From: Lates calcarifer
Lineage: Eukaryota; Chordata; Actinopteri; Centropomidae
Assembly: GCF_001640805.2 (NCBI RefSeq)
Contig: NC_066845.1
Coordinates: forward strand, 17,734,307 to 17,798,306
Reading direction: 5' to 3'
DNA length: 64,000 bases
A program made the translations under genes and the position numbers. This document shows, one piece after another, positions 23,395 to 35,338 of this stretch (the stretch's first letter is position 1; every line of letters starts with the position of its first letter). The notes beneath the pieces were generated by a model that made no database searches, was not told where the DNA came from, and saw nothing but the letters and a program-made list of their open reading frames with translations.

Positions 23395-24330
23395 TATACA
23401 AGGTATAGCTATTAAATAATGAGACTAATGCTGTAATACAATTTTATTGAACATTTTTCAGTGTCTTTCTCCTTCATTATACTCCCCTTCTGCATCAACA
23501 CACCGCTGCATTCGGGTCTTCCACTGATCAAAACAGTGCAGTAGGTCTTCTTCAGACAGTTATCACAGACTGAAAACATGTTCCTTTGAGAACAGATTTG
23601 ATCTTAGGAGAAAGGAAAAAGTCACATAGTGCTAGATCAGGTGAATAGGGAGGCTGATCAAGCACTGTGATTTGTTTCTGGGCCAGAATGCTTTTCCTTT
23701 TGGTCAGGAAAGCAGTTTTAGGACAACTTTGGCACACATTTTTGTCATGTTCAAATTTTTATGCAGAATTTGCCGAACTGTCTCTTTATCAATGGAGACC
23801 ATTTCTGCTCTCATTCTTATACTGAGTCATTGATGATTTTTAATGATTTGTTCAATTTGTTGAATGTTTTCAGAAGTTTTTGTTGTGCATGAGCGCCCAG
23901 AATGTTCATCGTCTTGGACATCCTCTCTACCTTCACTAAATATTTTGAGCCATTCAAACACACATGCACATAGATAGACTTTATTGATCCCTTGGGGAAG
24001 TTCCTTTCGGGAAATTCAGGCTCCAGATTACAACACAATAAAGAGAAAAGAAAAAAGAGAAAAACACACATATCTTACAGAGAGGGTGCACATAACAGAA
24101 GAATAAAATAAATAAAAAATAGAAAAATAACCAAAGAGCTTGGGATTGCAGTGCAGTGACATGACATGCAGTGTTCCCCTCAGTTAATGTACGAAAATAT
24201 TCAGCTGCTGTTTTGTTCAGTTTCACCAAAAATTTCAAGTTAATGCATTGCTCAACTTTTAAGCTCATCATTTTTTAAATCATTTTCGCCTTAGCAAAAC
24301 CACATGTACTTTAATCAGTAGCTAGCAGTG
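23395..24330 (-). mobile_element. mariner-type DNA transposon relic, interrupted
   Basis: Starts at TA followed by the terminal-repeat-like TACAAGGTATAGC. On the - strand the transposase can be followed in order: EQCINLKFLVKLNKTAAEYF (about 24250-24190), the LINE insertion, FEWLKIFSEGREDVQDDEHS (about 23960-23900), EMVSIDKETVRQILHKNLNM (near 23800-23750), and PPYSPDLALCDFF (near 23660), the block around the second catalytic Asp of the D,D34D-type transposases. Internal stops after IIKNH and a frameshift near 23735 make it inactive. The distal inverted repeat is not clear, so the right edge is approximate. Confidence 0.8.
23969..24163 (-). mobile_element. LINE 3' fragment inserted in the mariner, TSD ACATGCA
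   Basis: A 195-bp insert ending, on the - strand, GGGATCAATAAAGTCTATCT, the same tail type as 17262-17400. ACATGCA occurs directly before (23962-23968) and after (24164-24170), a 7-bp target duplication. Removing the insert and one copy brings the mariner frame back into register before VFEW, which confirms the boundaries and that the LINE came after the mariner. Confidence 0.8.
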
Positions 24331-25646
24331 AACTAAAGATGTCACTTATTGGAAATTTATAGCAGTTGTGCGTGAATACCAAACCTTTAATATACAATAC
24401 TTAGTGTGACTGTGAACCACGTGGTTTTATCCTCCTAAGCGCAGTGTTAGCCATATCTCATATAGTATATTCATTGATTTCGTCTACATATTGCAAAGGT
24501 ATGCTGATTTTGTGAATGTAAAATGCATCATTTCCTGCACAGCAGAGGATTTTTACTTTTTTTTTTTTTTTTTTTACTTTTTACTGATAAAGACATCCCT
24601 TTTCAAAGCCACAGACTGAATTACTACTGAATAATACCAGTAGGTGATATAGAGTAACAAACAAACTGACATTTATTAATAAGAAAAAATCCTCAATTTG
24701 ATCACTTAAAAGAAAGGTGCTACAAACCTTGATCTCTCACTACCAACTGACTGGTCCTGCTTCCACTGATATTGAGCCGAGTGTTGAAATGCTAAAGAGG
24801 ATGAATCACAATTGCATGAAAAAAAAAAAACACCTCTCTGTTTGACACCCTCAGTTTTCACACTTTGCTGCTGCAAGTATCATAAAATCCTCACAGTTTG
24901 TTTTTTGGTATGTGCATGAAAATGTTGCTCCCTTTCAGGTCCTACAGTTCTGGACAGTGAAATTAGATGAAGAATCTTGAGGCAGAAGACAATGCCATTA
25001 GCAGGGAAAGCAATTGCACAGCAGAGAGTGAATGGCAGTAAATGGCTTCTTCTGATTATTAGAAAATGGAAATGGTCTCATAAATGATGCCTGAAATGAC
25101 AAGGTGAATGTATTACTCTGGATTTTTTAATGTGTTACTTTGGGTTTGTTTCTACAAAAACCTTTCCTTTACATCCTGAAAGGAACAAAATAATGGAAGG
25201 TTGGCTATTAAGGCTTATGGGTTACTGAAGGTGAATAAATGTTTTTTTTTTTTCATTCAGACTTGATTTATTACAGAAAGCCTCTCCTGCATAACAAAGA
25301 AATGTAGCTGATATTATGCACTGATTTCACTTTTAAAGCCTCCGCACAGCCACTGCTTGGCCCCCAAAAACAGCTTTGTACACTATGTCTGTGTTGTGTT
25401 CTTGCCTCCTCAAAGCTCCAAAGCTCTGCTGGCCATTGTGTATTTGGCAATTTGCTGTACTGGCAGAGCTGATGGAATACACTGAATATACAAAATAACA
25501 TAATATGTTGTTTAGTTCACCTCCAGAAGGACACATTAGCATTGTCTGGTCCAATGCTCCTGTTTGCAGAATGACATCAGGCATCTGCTCCTTCCAAAAT
25601 GGCTACGAATCACAGGTGAAAAAAATAAATATGTTTTTTGATTGAC

Positions 25647-25664
25647 ACCACTATGCATAGTGGT
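25647..25664. repeat. 18-bp perfect palindrome
   Basis: ACCACTATGCATAGTGGT is its own reverse complement over all 18 bases. Confidence 0.9.
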
Positions 25665-25761
25665 CATTACAGTGGACAGCTATTAAAAAGCTGTTTTCTT
25701 GTGTATGCATGGATTTTGATGGTAAAATTGCAAATCACCACCTTGGCTTGAGAGTTGTTCC

Positions 25762-25794
25762 ATACACTGCCAACCCCAGTGGTTGGCAGTGTAT
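25762..25794. repeat. 14-bp perfect stem-loop followed by T8
   Basis: ATACACTGCCAACC at 25762-25775 pairs perfectly with GGTTGGCAGTGTAT at 25781-25794 across a 5-base loop CCAGT. AG and a run of eight T follow at 25797-25804, a layout resembling a Pol III-terminated hairpin on the + strand. No Pol III promoter was recognised upstream. Confidence 0.85.
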
Positions 25795-27799
25795 AGTTTT
25801 TTTTCATGCCTAAAGAAGAATAAAAACACACGGAAAAAAATCCTTTCAAAATTCATACATGAAAGGGTTAAAAAAAAGGGCTCAGGCTTGAGCCTGATGA
25901 TGATGAAGGATACACATCATGTTGATGGAATTAGAAATTATTTTGCTGCATTTATGTTGAGTGGGAAAGACTTTTATGACCTTATGACCTCCTTGTGTCA
26001 CCAGGAACCCTAACATTAACCAAAGTGCTTTTGTGAACTGTGGATATAAACCACTGCTGTTAATGATTTGAATGTGTTGATTCAACTACTAAAGAGTTGC
26101 CTTTGAATGTAATCCATCCAATGATTATGTTGCCACCACACCATTACTGGGAGAGAGTAGTTGTGTATGAATGCAAATTCAAGGAGATAGGATTGACTTA
26201 GCAGTACCAAGTGTTAAATTAACTTAATAAGTATTTAATGCATTTTTAAGGAAAAAGTATTAAAACATATTTTATATTATGCCATGGGTGTGGCTACCAT
26301 TTTTATTTGACAATCGTGTATTTTGGGCCAGGGGTGAAGGGTAGTGGTGAGGGATTGGGGTGAGGGTTAGGAATGACGGGTGTGGAATGTGGGGCTCATG
26401 CATAAAATGGAACCTTGAACTAAGTCCTCTATTTTACTCACATAGCAGCAGGCCCAAGTACTCTTGAGAAGTGCTGCTGCCCTCAGGTGTCTACAGAACT
26501 GCTCACAAAGACTGGCGGCGGGGAAGTGCCTTTCAGGCCCACCACACACCTCTTTGCCTCCTTTATATCAACGCCATTGAGCAAATCTGTTAAGACTTCC
26601 TTGGATGCTGTCTACACCTCCTCCTCAGTTAGGGGTTGTGCAGCAGGAGCAGAGGGTACACTGTTGCAAGCATGCCTTCACTTTCAGAGCAGTCACGCTG
26701 ATGTGTTGCTTGAGTGTCCTGAGCTTCTTTTGGCAGGTCCACAGTTGGCTTCTCCTCTGGAGCGCAGCTGGAGTCTTCACTCTTCTGTTTATAAATGGCA
26801 CTGGACCAGATATTTCTGGACAACACAACAAAACATCTTTGTTTACAAAGATAATAAAAGAATAAAGAAAACAATACATTTATGCATTTATCTTTTTCTA
26901 ACATTATCTGTATTTGGTGGTTTGTCTTTCATATTATGTTTAGGCTTATTCAGATTAGTATACAGAGAGAAATAGCAATGAAACAGATGATATGTCTTAT
27001 CTGTTAAATGGCTAATTAAAGTTTGACTACTCCATCATTGTCTCACTTTGCACTCTCCCCCAACTGCCCTTTCAGTGTCATCCATTGTGTTAATGGGACT
27101 TGAAGAATCCCCCCACAGGTCCTGAAATGCAGCAATTAAGACTACATGTTAACCAGCAGTTACTTTCAAGACATTTTCAAGCTGCTGATCACCATACACA
27201 TATGCTGCAGCAATGGCTGTGCTGTGATTTTGGTGATATTATTTACTTGTAAAGTGATCACTCAGAGAGGTAGTTTGTGCCAATTTGTTTTGTAAGAGCA
27301 ATGGCCAATTGGGAAACACCAACAGTCACCACTGTAAGAACCAATGATGTAAATTCATCATTCAGTCACTCAGTCATGGACATTTGTGTTTCTAAGGTTG
27401 GCCTCACTGTTGCAGTCCAGCCAAAAAGGAGTCTAGCATTAATGGAACACACATAGGCTATGAATACAGAACATATCCACCACGTTGTCCCATTTACTAA
27501 ATACTTCCATTTACATTCAGACACTCTATATTTATTATTTAGAATAGTTTGACCAGTTGCAAGCCCCTTTACCACTGGATTTACAGAGAGTTCCACTTTA
27601 ATATGACAAACACTGTGTGGAGGAAAAGGCAAGTTCTTGATTTATTAATGTGCAAACAAAAATGTAGATGGAAAGGTCTTGGATTATTGACTGAAAACAA
27701 AATGTAACAGGAAAGCCATTTATTCACTTTATAAACTGAAATAGTCGTGATATTGTAGGTGGGGACACAGGTTTGGGGCTGACACTTCACCCCCCTTGC

Positions 27800-28126
27800 A
27801 CAGGTGGTAGTGGTGGCACAGGATCGTCTACCTCAGGGTAACCTACAGATATGTCCATAAAGTGCAGTCACAGATTACCTGAAGCTGGTTAGAGTACAAG
27901 AGTTCCTGTTCAGGTAATCATGTGCATATACACCATGGGGAACTTTGATGCGGACATGACATCCATCAATTGGGCCTACACCATTGTTGAAGGTTGAGAG
28001 GTTGGCAAAGTGTTGGAAGCCACTGTCAACAGTGCACTGTGCCAATGTGGGGTCATCTTTGGTGCATAGAAGACCTGGAAGAAAATTGGGGTAAAACAAT
28101 CCAGCCAGTAGACAACCAGGAGACAC
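27800..28126 (-). pseudogene. PIF/Harbinger transposase (HARBI1-like) relic
   Basis: On the - strand the frame at 28126-27875 contains SGFQHFANLSTFNNGVGPID, then GCHVRIKVPHG and HDYLNRN. This matches the nuclease core of HARBI1-like transposases, where GAIDG(C/T)H carries a catalytic Asp and YLNRK follows. A frameshift is then needed to continue into QLQVICDCTL, and another into FMDISVGYP, the next conserved DxxxGxPGS-type block; the last Gly-Ser is lost. The N-terminal part is absent. It is a dead copy. Confidence 0.7.
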
Positions 28127-28838
28127 TCCATATATTGCACCCGGCCATGGATCTTCTAAAGTGTATATAGAATAAAGTGCAAAAGCATACAGTAACTAGT
28201 ATGATATTTTTTCCTGTCTTGTTCTCATTTTTAAACCCAATGAATCATTATTGTATGTAAACATAACAGCTACTGTATATTCTACATAGGAACACATTAG
28301 ATTTGCAGGGGCAACACCAGTTATGTTTTGATGGTATGTTTAAGCATTCTCTGTTATGTATGTCCCATATCAGCATCCTCTTAACCATTTGTGAACACAG
28401 TGCCATGAGCCTCCACAGTCATACCCTCATCCTGTGAATGACTCTTCAGTTTCACTGTAAGGTGAGCCACAAAGTAGCAGCATGCTCCATATCTCCCATT
28501 TTGCACCAAAATGCTGATACTCCCCAGCTGCCCTTATATAGGCCAGTAATAGAAGACGGGCTCACTGGGGATATATACTACTCAGCTGGGAGGATGGGTT
28601 ATTGGCCATTCTTTGAGTACTGTAGTGTTGGACCCTTGATTATCTGATATTAATATCTTGGGCAAATAACCTATTTTATCATATTACACATCCACAGCCT
28701 GTATCAGCCATAACAATTTCAAAGCACAATTAAGGCAACATTTCAAGGTATTTACTGAGTTGTGTGGTGGTTCTTGAGGTAGGGTTCTTCTTAGTGATAT
28801 AATAAGTTTGATATTCTTGCCAGGAAGCTGTTTTTCAT

Positions 28839-28937
28839 CAGTGTTGGAAAGAAACTAGCACATGTAGTACTGTGCTTAAGTACAATTTTGAGGCACTATA
28901 CTTTATTGAGTGTCTCTATTTTGTGCTACTATATAGT
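28839..28937 (+). repeat. AAGTAC-rich teleost repeat, partial copy
   Basis: CAGTGTTGGAAAGAAACTAG then TACTGTGCTTAAGTACAATT and TTGAGGCACTATACTTTATT is one end of the AAGTA-rich dispersed element whose longer copy is at 43438-43821 in the opposite orientation (reverse complement TACTGTACTTACAGTTTTGA). Confidence 0.7.
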
Positions 28938-30770
28938 TCATAGTTCATAGTAGCCATTTTAGATTAAGAGTAAGAGGAAACAATATACTTTGAAACTAAC
29001 AATGTAACTGTGAAAAAGTATTGGTGACACCTTGACTTTTAATGTAATCAAGTATCTTGTGTCGTAGATACATGTCTGGCATTTGTAACAAACCAAACCA
29101 CTTGAAAATTGTTTAAAAACCAAGCAAATTATGATGATTTTATTTGTGGATAGACTTTTTGCTGTATTAGACATGCATGAATTAGGAGGTGCAGCTCCCC
29201 ATGAGCAATACGGCAGCCATGCAGACGCATCACTCCAATAAGCATTAGTGACCAATGCAGTATGTAGTTTATTAGTGCAGCTCTTTCTTTTCATTTATGT
29301 ATTAACACCTGTAAACAGGTTTACATGTGTAAAATCATGAGTTTCCCTTTAAGATGATACCAAACCCATTATTTTACAGCAGATTATGTTGTACACTTAT
29401 GTAAATGTGATTTGTTTTGTCCAGGGGTTTCAAGGATCAAGGCTGAACTGAAACTTTATTAATCTGAAATAACATTAAGTTTAACTGTGATAACGCTCAT
29501 GATATCAGAGGCTTATGTAGCTCATACACAGATAAACCATGCAGCTCTTTATTTTTAATTAGCCCAAACTATTCAGTCTCTTATCATTAGTTTTAACAAT
29601 AGTGCTGCTGTCTGTCAGAGAGCCTGCTGATACTGTCTGGTGTTTCCAGAAGACAAGAGACCTAAAACTCTGAAGCCAGCTATCAGCCCAAAAACACTGC
29701 AACACTCATTGAATACCACAATGTAAAAATGTGAATGTACGTACATTTTGATCATCTTAGAAGCTTGCTAGTTTAAAATCTCCAAGTTTGTCCTGATGGT
29801 GGTCTAGGGGAAAGGCAGTGGGTTCTAAATAATTCATAATTGTATCTTCCACAATACACAAATACTTGGTGTTGCCAATAAAGGAGAGACCATGGGGTAT
29901 TTGAGGCAACAAATATTCACAAGTTCATGGAATTTCGGCCATAAGTTGTGTTGAGTACAAAGTAGATGATGTGTGGTACTAAAAGAAAACAAGTTAACGA
30001 CCAAAACAGAGAGAAATCCTAGGACTCTGTTATCATTTACTGTCAATATTTAACCACGCTCACAGTCTTTTCCCTAACTTGCAAAGTGCTGTAAGTGCCT
30101 AAACCATAAAAAAGCTTTATCATATTTTAGTTGTGATGAGTGGATATTGTATTCCAAGAGCAAATTATGTTGAGAAAACAAATAAACTACATTGTCAGTG
30201 AATGCTTTAGCATATAAGCAACTAAAAGTAAATAAATAGCACACAAACCTAATTTCTAAGAGACAGGGTATCTGATGACCTTGACTATCTACATCACATT
30301 CATGCCAATTAAACCATGAAATGTATTTTCTACAAAGCCGACCAACACCAGAAGAATTTCAGGCTTTGTCCAAAATGGAAAGAATAACCCCTGAGTACAA
30401 GTGGAACTTTCATTTGATGCTGGTGCTTGGAGAAAAAAGAAAAAATTTGAAAGTTTGTGAGTGGACCCTCTCCAGGTATATAAAGCTTAAGCCATCATTT
30501 GTATTGTTGACACTATGTTGACAAGAAGTGTGGGATTCAGACACTTGTTGTGGGCTGATGCTGTGAGTGTGAGCGGTCAACTCGATCCACTTCACACACT
30601 TAGCATTATGAAAAATTTAATTCTGTACACAGCACTGGGCAGGTGGAGAGCTTTGTTCTAAAACGAGGCATCCTTTACTGTGCATGAAAAAAATAAAACC
30701 TGCTCGCACAATATTCAGATCACAAGAAATTACTGTAGTTTTAAAAGACTGAGGACTTTATATAGGGAAT
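28938..30770. other. intergenic, no gene confirmed
   Basis: No repeat or gene recognised. The frame at 30321-30521 was examined because ACAAAG precedes and CAG|GTATAT follows a charged stretch, but the product resembles nothing known to me. Confidence 0.4.
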
Positions 30771-31306
30771 TTCAATTCAATTCAATTCAATTCAATTTTA
30801 TTTATATAGCGCCGAATCACAACAAAAGTCATCTCAAGGCACTTTTGATGTAAAGCAGGTCTAGACCATACTCTTTAAAATATGGTATTTACAGAGAGAG
30901 ACCCAACAGATTCCACCATGAGCAAGCACTAGGCGACAGGTTGGGTGGGCCGCCATCTGCCTCGACTGGTTGGGTTGGAACATAGCATAACACAGGTTCC
31001 ATGTTAAAAAAGTGATACCAGTAATACAGTAGGAGTAATGATTGTAGTGATAATTAAAGTATTAATTGTAAATGTAGCAATAATTCTAGAAGCAGTATAA
31101 GTAATTTCTAATTATAGCAGCAGGTGCTGAGTGGAGTTGTAGGAGCAGCAGGAGACATGTCATCGCAGGTCAGACTCTACAGCTCCAGGCAGAAATACCT
31201 GCAAAAGTAACAGAAGAGGAGAGAGAGATGGAAGACCACACAACTACAGGAAAGGGAAAATATTTAGTTAGTAACATGTAACATGGGATATAAATCCATA
31301 CTGAGC

Positions 31307-31345
<39 letters not shown>

Positions 31346-31955
31346 CGAAGTTTATTTTATGTGTGAGCTAAAGGACATATCCTGGTCAAAGATAACTGGG
31401 AGATAGCTGCGAGCCAGGGCAATGCCATCTAATGTAACTACATCATTAGAAAATGTATTTCTGTTCGGGACCAGTTACAATGACTTCAGGTTAATCTGAG
31501 TTCAATATTAAAAAAATGCTTGTCATCCAAGTTTTAATGTCCCTAAGTCATGCCTGAAGTTTGACTGATTGGTTTCATTAGGCTTCATTGACAGATAAAG
31601 CTGTGTATCATCTGCATAACAATGGAAATTTATGGAGTGATTCCTGACAATATTGCCCAAAGGAGGCATATACAAGGTGTAGAGAACTGATCCAAGCACC
31701 AACTCTTGTGGAACTCCATGTCTAACTTTTGTGCACATGGAGGAATTGTTGTTAACATGCATGAACTGAAGCCTATCAGATAGATAGGACTTAAACCAGT
31801 TTAGTACAGTTCCTTTAATGCCAATAAAATGCTCCAGTCTCTGAAAAAGGATGTGATGGTCAGTCGTATCAAAAGCAGCCTGAGATCTAACAAGACAAGT
31901 ACAGAAATATTTCCTGCCTCTAATACTGAACATGAAGTTCAGGTGCCAAAATGGA
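30771..31955 (-). mobile_element. L2/CR1-group LINE, 3' half
   Basis: A 5'-truncated non-LTR retrotransposon on the - strand. Reverse transcriptase sequence runs from about 31933 to 31340. The 3' UTR then passes through TGCCTTGAGATGACTTTTGT and GGCGCTATATAAATAAAATTG and ends in five ATTGA-type pentamers at 30776-30800, the tandem-unit tail typical of this group. A (GA)n run at 31309-31340 lies inside. A tail-only relative is at 46270-46395. Confidence 0.8.
31343..31933 (-). pseudogene. LINE reverse transcriptase, broken
   Basis: The open part (31933-31523) has AAFDTTDHHIL in the place of the first catalytic Asp region, LNWFKSYLSDRLQF, a GVPQELVLGS block where active enzymes have GVPQGSVLGP, and FHCYADDTQLYLS with the catalytic YADD intact. 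A frameshift at about 31545 moves the continuation (IKTWM-like) to another frame, followed by stops. LDGIALARSYLPVIFDQDMS near 31430-31360 is the usual downstream segment. Non-functional. Confidence 0.8.
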
Positions 31956-32054
31956 TATGCAGCAAAATGTTTCGGAAATGAACATGTCAGTTCAGTTTCA
32001 AGAGGAGAGCTTTCTTTGTAGCTCAGGCTCTCTTGTCGGCATCCTTAGCACTGA

Positions 32055-32145
32055 CGCTAATTCACATTTACATCTTAGTCATTGCAAGGCTCTTACGCAA
32101 AGCGACTTATAATCAACGCTACTCAACTAGGAGAGCAGCTGTAAT
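32055..32145 (+). repeat. teleost dispersed repeat (ACATTTACAT...AAAGCGACTTA)
   Basis: CACATTTACATCTTAGTCAT, GCTCTTACGCAAAGCGACTT and ATAATCAACGCTACTCAAC follow the order of a very common fish repeat consensus as I remember it. About 90 bp, decayed. Confidence 0.6.
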
Positions 32146-33289
32146 CACAATCACTGTAAGCCTTCATTAAAAGATGGGGCAAGAAAAATAATAAAATAAC
32201 AGCATGCCTAATGGTTATAACACTGAAATAGCAGCAACAGCTGATGGAGCACACATGTCAAAATGCAAAGCAGGATCACATATTAAACAGATACTTCTCT
32301 TTTGGGTCCACATGTCTTTGTTGAAATAATTCATGTTATTTCCTGACTTGATAAGGGTTAACATCTGAGTGGCAAGATATGCAAATCCTTCTCTGAATTG
32401 TCCTATTCATTTTCCAAGCACGATTATATTCAACTTATACATGAATATTCTGCTGAAGTCCCAAAGCCTAATAAGAAAACATGATTGAGGTGCTCAGGTA
32501 AGTTGGCCTAAGTGACTGGAGGAATAGATTTTCTGTCACCAATTCCATCCTCTAATCACTGCTGGATGCTGCATTTCAATACTTCCGGTATCAGCAGCTG
32601 TAGACAGAGAGTGTCAAAGGGTGTTCACCCACATCTAGTCATGGATTAGGTTTCATCTCCTGAAAGTCAAATTTAATGCACTACATCTCTGTATGTTTTG
32701 GAAACCCAACTGATTTACATTCAGTCAGCTAACTCATATCAAGATAGATGTTTGTGGATTTTCATGTCAAATTTAACTTTTTTTCTCACCAAAATACCAA
32801 AAAAATAGAGATGACAAGTAAAATTTATAAATATGATGTATGACAGAACAGATGTAACCATAGTCCAAGGCATAGGTGACACTTACTACATACTGGTACT
32901 AAACTGTTTTGTTTCTATGTTTACGTTTGGGGTGCCGCATTAGAGGGCAAATGTGTTTATAGTTGTCACACATGTTGCAAGACGAGTGAGATTCCATTAT
33001 TGTTTAAATATAGTGATAATGGGGCTCATGTTAAGACCCTCTCTCCTTGAAGGTCTTTATAGTGGTGGACTGGTTTCGGACACCATTTGATCAAACACTG
33101 TTGTTAGAGCCTGAACAATTTGATAAAGCACAGGACAGGGTGAGATTGTGGTTTAGGTTGAAAATAGAGAAAGTAAAGTCATCCTGCCTCTTGTCATTTT
33201 CAGTATTTAACCAAGACAACAGTCTCTCACGTCTTTTATCATGGCCATTCAGACTAAAAACAAACTTGCAGGGAGCTATACCTCCATCT

Positions 33290-33700
33290 ATTTTCTGCTG
33301 CAGAGAATAGGCCAGCTGACCTTTTCCCATGCCACAGTTTCAGCTCTTCCTCTGGGATCCCGAAGGCCATGTAGGATATGTTATCCCTGCATCATGCTCC
33401 GAATATGCCCTGGGGTCTCCCTCCACTTGGACGTGTCCAGAATACCTCCACAGAAAAGTGTAAGGCGACATGGAACGATCTCAACTGGCTCAATGTGAAG
33501 AATGTCAGCCTCACATCAGTCCGCCGGTCAATCTCCCACTCCTCATCTTGATTTCACTAACAAGCGTGACTCTGGGATTCTTGAATTTGAACAATTCTTC
33601 ACCGGTGGCAGAAACTCATTCACAACTTAATGAGATAATCCACCACTTTCCTGCTCGGGTCCTCGGACATGGAGATTCAGATTTTTTAATTACTTTCACA
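33290..33700 (-). pseudogene. RTE/Rex-type LINE ORF2 C-terminal relic
   Basis: On the - strand the sequence contains FKNPRVTLVSEIKMRSGRLT (equivalent to the usual EFKYLGVLFTSEGKMEREID region), then WDRSMSPYTFLWRYSGHVQ and, near 33420-33350, GDPRAYSEHDAGITYPTWPS, which matches the RPRGRPRTRWRDYISHLAWE block near the C terminus of these elements at the DNA level. The segment between is shortened by a deletion, and stops are present. Clade given from memory of the consensus. Confidence 0.6.
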
Positions 33701-35050
33701 AGTTGGCAACTTTTGCCACTTCCCTTTATAAATCCTTTATTGACATGGCCAACACTGGTAAACTCAGCCTCAGGCTAGATGCTGTAGGGTGGTTAGCTTG
33801 TCAGGATGACTGACAAGTGTTGAGACATTGGGGCACACTGAAGCTTTAAAATGGAGAGAAATATCCCTCTGGGCTGTAAGGACAACACAGCAGTACTAGC
33901 ATCCATCGTCAGTACACAACATGAAGTGTGTAGTGTATTGTAAAAGAAGCAGAGATGATGATATAAGAAACCATCTAGCATTGGTGAATCCCCTTAAAAA
34001 GGAAATTAGCAAAATATTAAGAAGGGGGGAGCAGACTACGTTCATTCATCTCAGCATAGGCCTCAGCTCTGCTCTGTTCACACTGTTTATGCTGCAGATT
34101 AACTGAGGCATAGAGGATATACTGTATACAAGTAACATCTGGATATTCCCCAAAGGTGGAGCTTAAATACACACCATTAGTGACTGAAATCACACAGCAC
34201 ACACTGCACATTAATTACCAAACATGTATGAGTAAACAGAGTTTGGGGGACCCACTGAATATAGCTGTAAGTTGTAGTAGTAAGCAGAGCTTTGAGAGCA
34301 GATTAAAAATCCTCCTTGCCAGAGTATAGTCCCCACCCAGGAGACCCTGTGTGAACAAATGTCTTGGAGGCGTGTGAGCATTTGATTTGTATACTGCTGC
34401 TCTCTCCCTCTCCAACCTCCTCGCTATCCTCAAGGAGAATTGAGTGGAGGAGAGTTGCATGAGAGCAGAGAGAGCTGGGATGAAAGGATGGGAACAATTT
34501 ATGGCTGTGTGCAGATCACTTGCCCTGTCTGACCATGAGAAAAAAAAAAAATCACATGCAGAAACAATGCTGGCACTGGGAATATAAATCCACTAGGACA
34601 CTAAACATAAATTTCCAAATCACATCTTGAACTAAATTTGCTACTTACATTTTACTACAGCTTTACCACTATATATTATATTAATCAGGAAATATGTTGC
34701 ATGCCAGCTGCTACTTGTGCTGCATGTTTTCTTTGTCTGGATTGAGAGTTTCCCATCTGTTGTATCGTCTACTACTTGTGGCCACTGAGCAGCTGCACTG
34801 TAGAGGTTGGCGGTGAGCTGCTTTGTGTTAGTTGCTGAAGGAGGGGAGAGTGTTACTCGTGTCCTTTTCCCACGCAGATTTTCTCAGCTGCTCTGAGAAC
34901 TGAAACTTGGACTTTGCCAGCTCCATTAACAAGCAACAGAGATATGATATCTCTTAGAGCAGACCAAGAACCTATCATCCTTTCTTTAAAATGGATGATA
35001 GGAGATTAATACAGTTAAAGAGTCAGGATTAAAATTACTTTTAATCAAAC
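33701..35050. other. intergenic, no gene seen
   Basis: No coding resemblance. An A run is at about 34540-34551. The stretch 34730-34940 is more GC-rich and may be a repeat, but I could not assign it. Confidence 0.4.
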
Positions 35051-35338
35051 AAGTAGTTCAACATAGTGGAAAATATGCCTTTTATATCCTTTTTTTCTTT
35101 TTTGAGAAGATGAGAGGATTGATGTCACCCTTAAATCTGTACATTGAATATGAAGCTACAGCAAGGAGACAGCAAAACATTAAGTTATACTGGTGTACAG
35201 ACCTACTGTTGTCCAGTCCTTCCAGTCTTTTTGCTAAGCTAAGTTGTCTCATAGCTGTAGCCTCACATTAAGGGAGTGGTGCTGATCTTCTCATTTAAAT
35301 AAGACAAATAAATGCATTTCACAAAACATCAAACCCAT
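35051..35338. mobile_element. short inverted-repeat element, copy A
   Basis: The left end contains GAGAAGATGAGAGGATTGAT; the right end contains ATCTTCTCATTTAAATAAGA, its inverse. The inner part has TTTTGCTAAGCTAAG and TGTAGCC, as in copy B at 48600-49139. No ORF: a non-autonomous DNA element (MITE-like). Confidence 0.65.

Larger units (their letters stand above)
24331..27799. other. intergenic, no gene; palindromes at 25647-25664 and 25762-25794
   Basis: AT-rich DNA with a long T run at about 24558-24576 and an A run at about 24820-24831. Overlapping frames on both strands at 26367-26975 and 25271-25584 have no recognised domain and no splice context. Two perfect inverted repeats at 25.65 and 25.78 kb are listed separately. 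Confidence 0.45.

Noticed and set aside
26487..26975. 162-codon + frame with opposing - frames of 84-91 codons
   Set aside because: Both strands open over the same DNA without family match. No sign of which, if any, is coding.
30321..30521. Charged frame ending just before CAG|GTATAT, exon-like
   Set aside because: Acceptor is poor, product unknown, and no partner exon is seen on either side.
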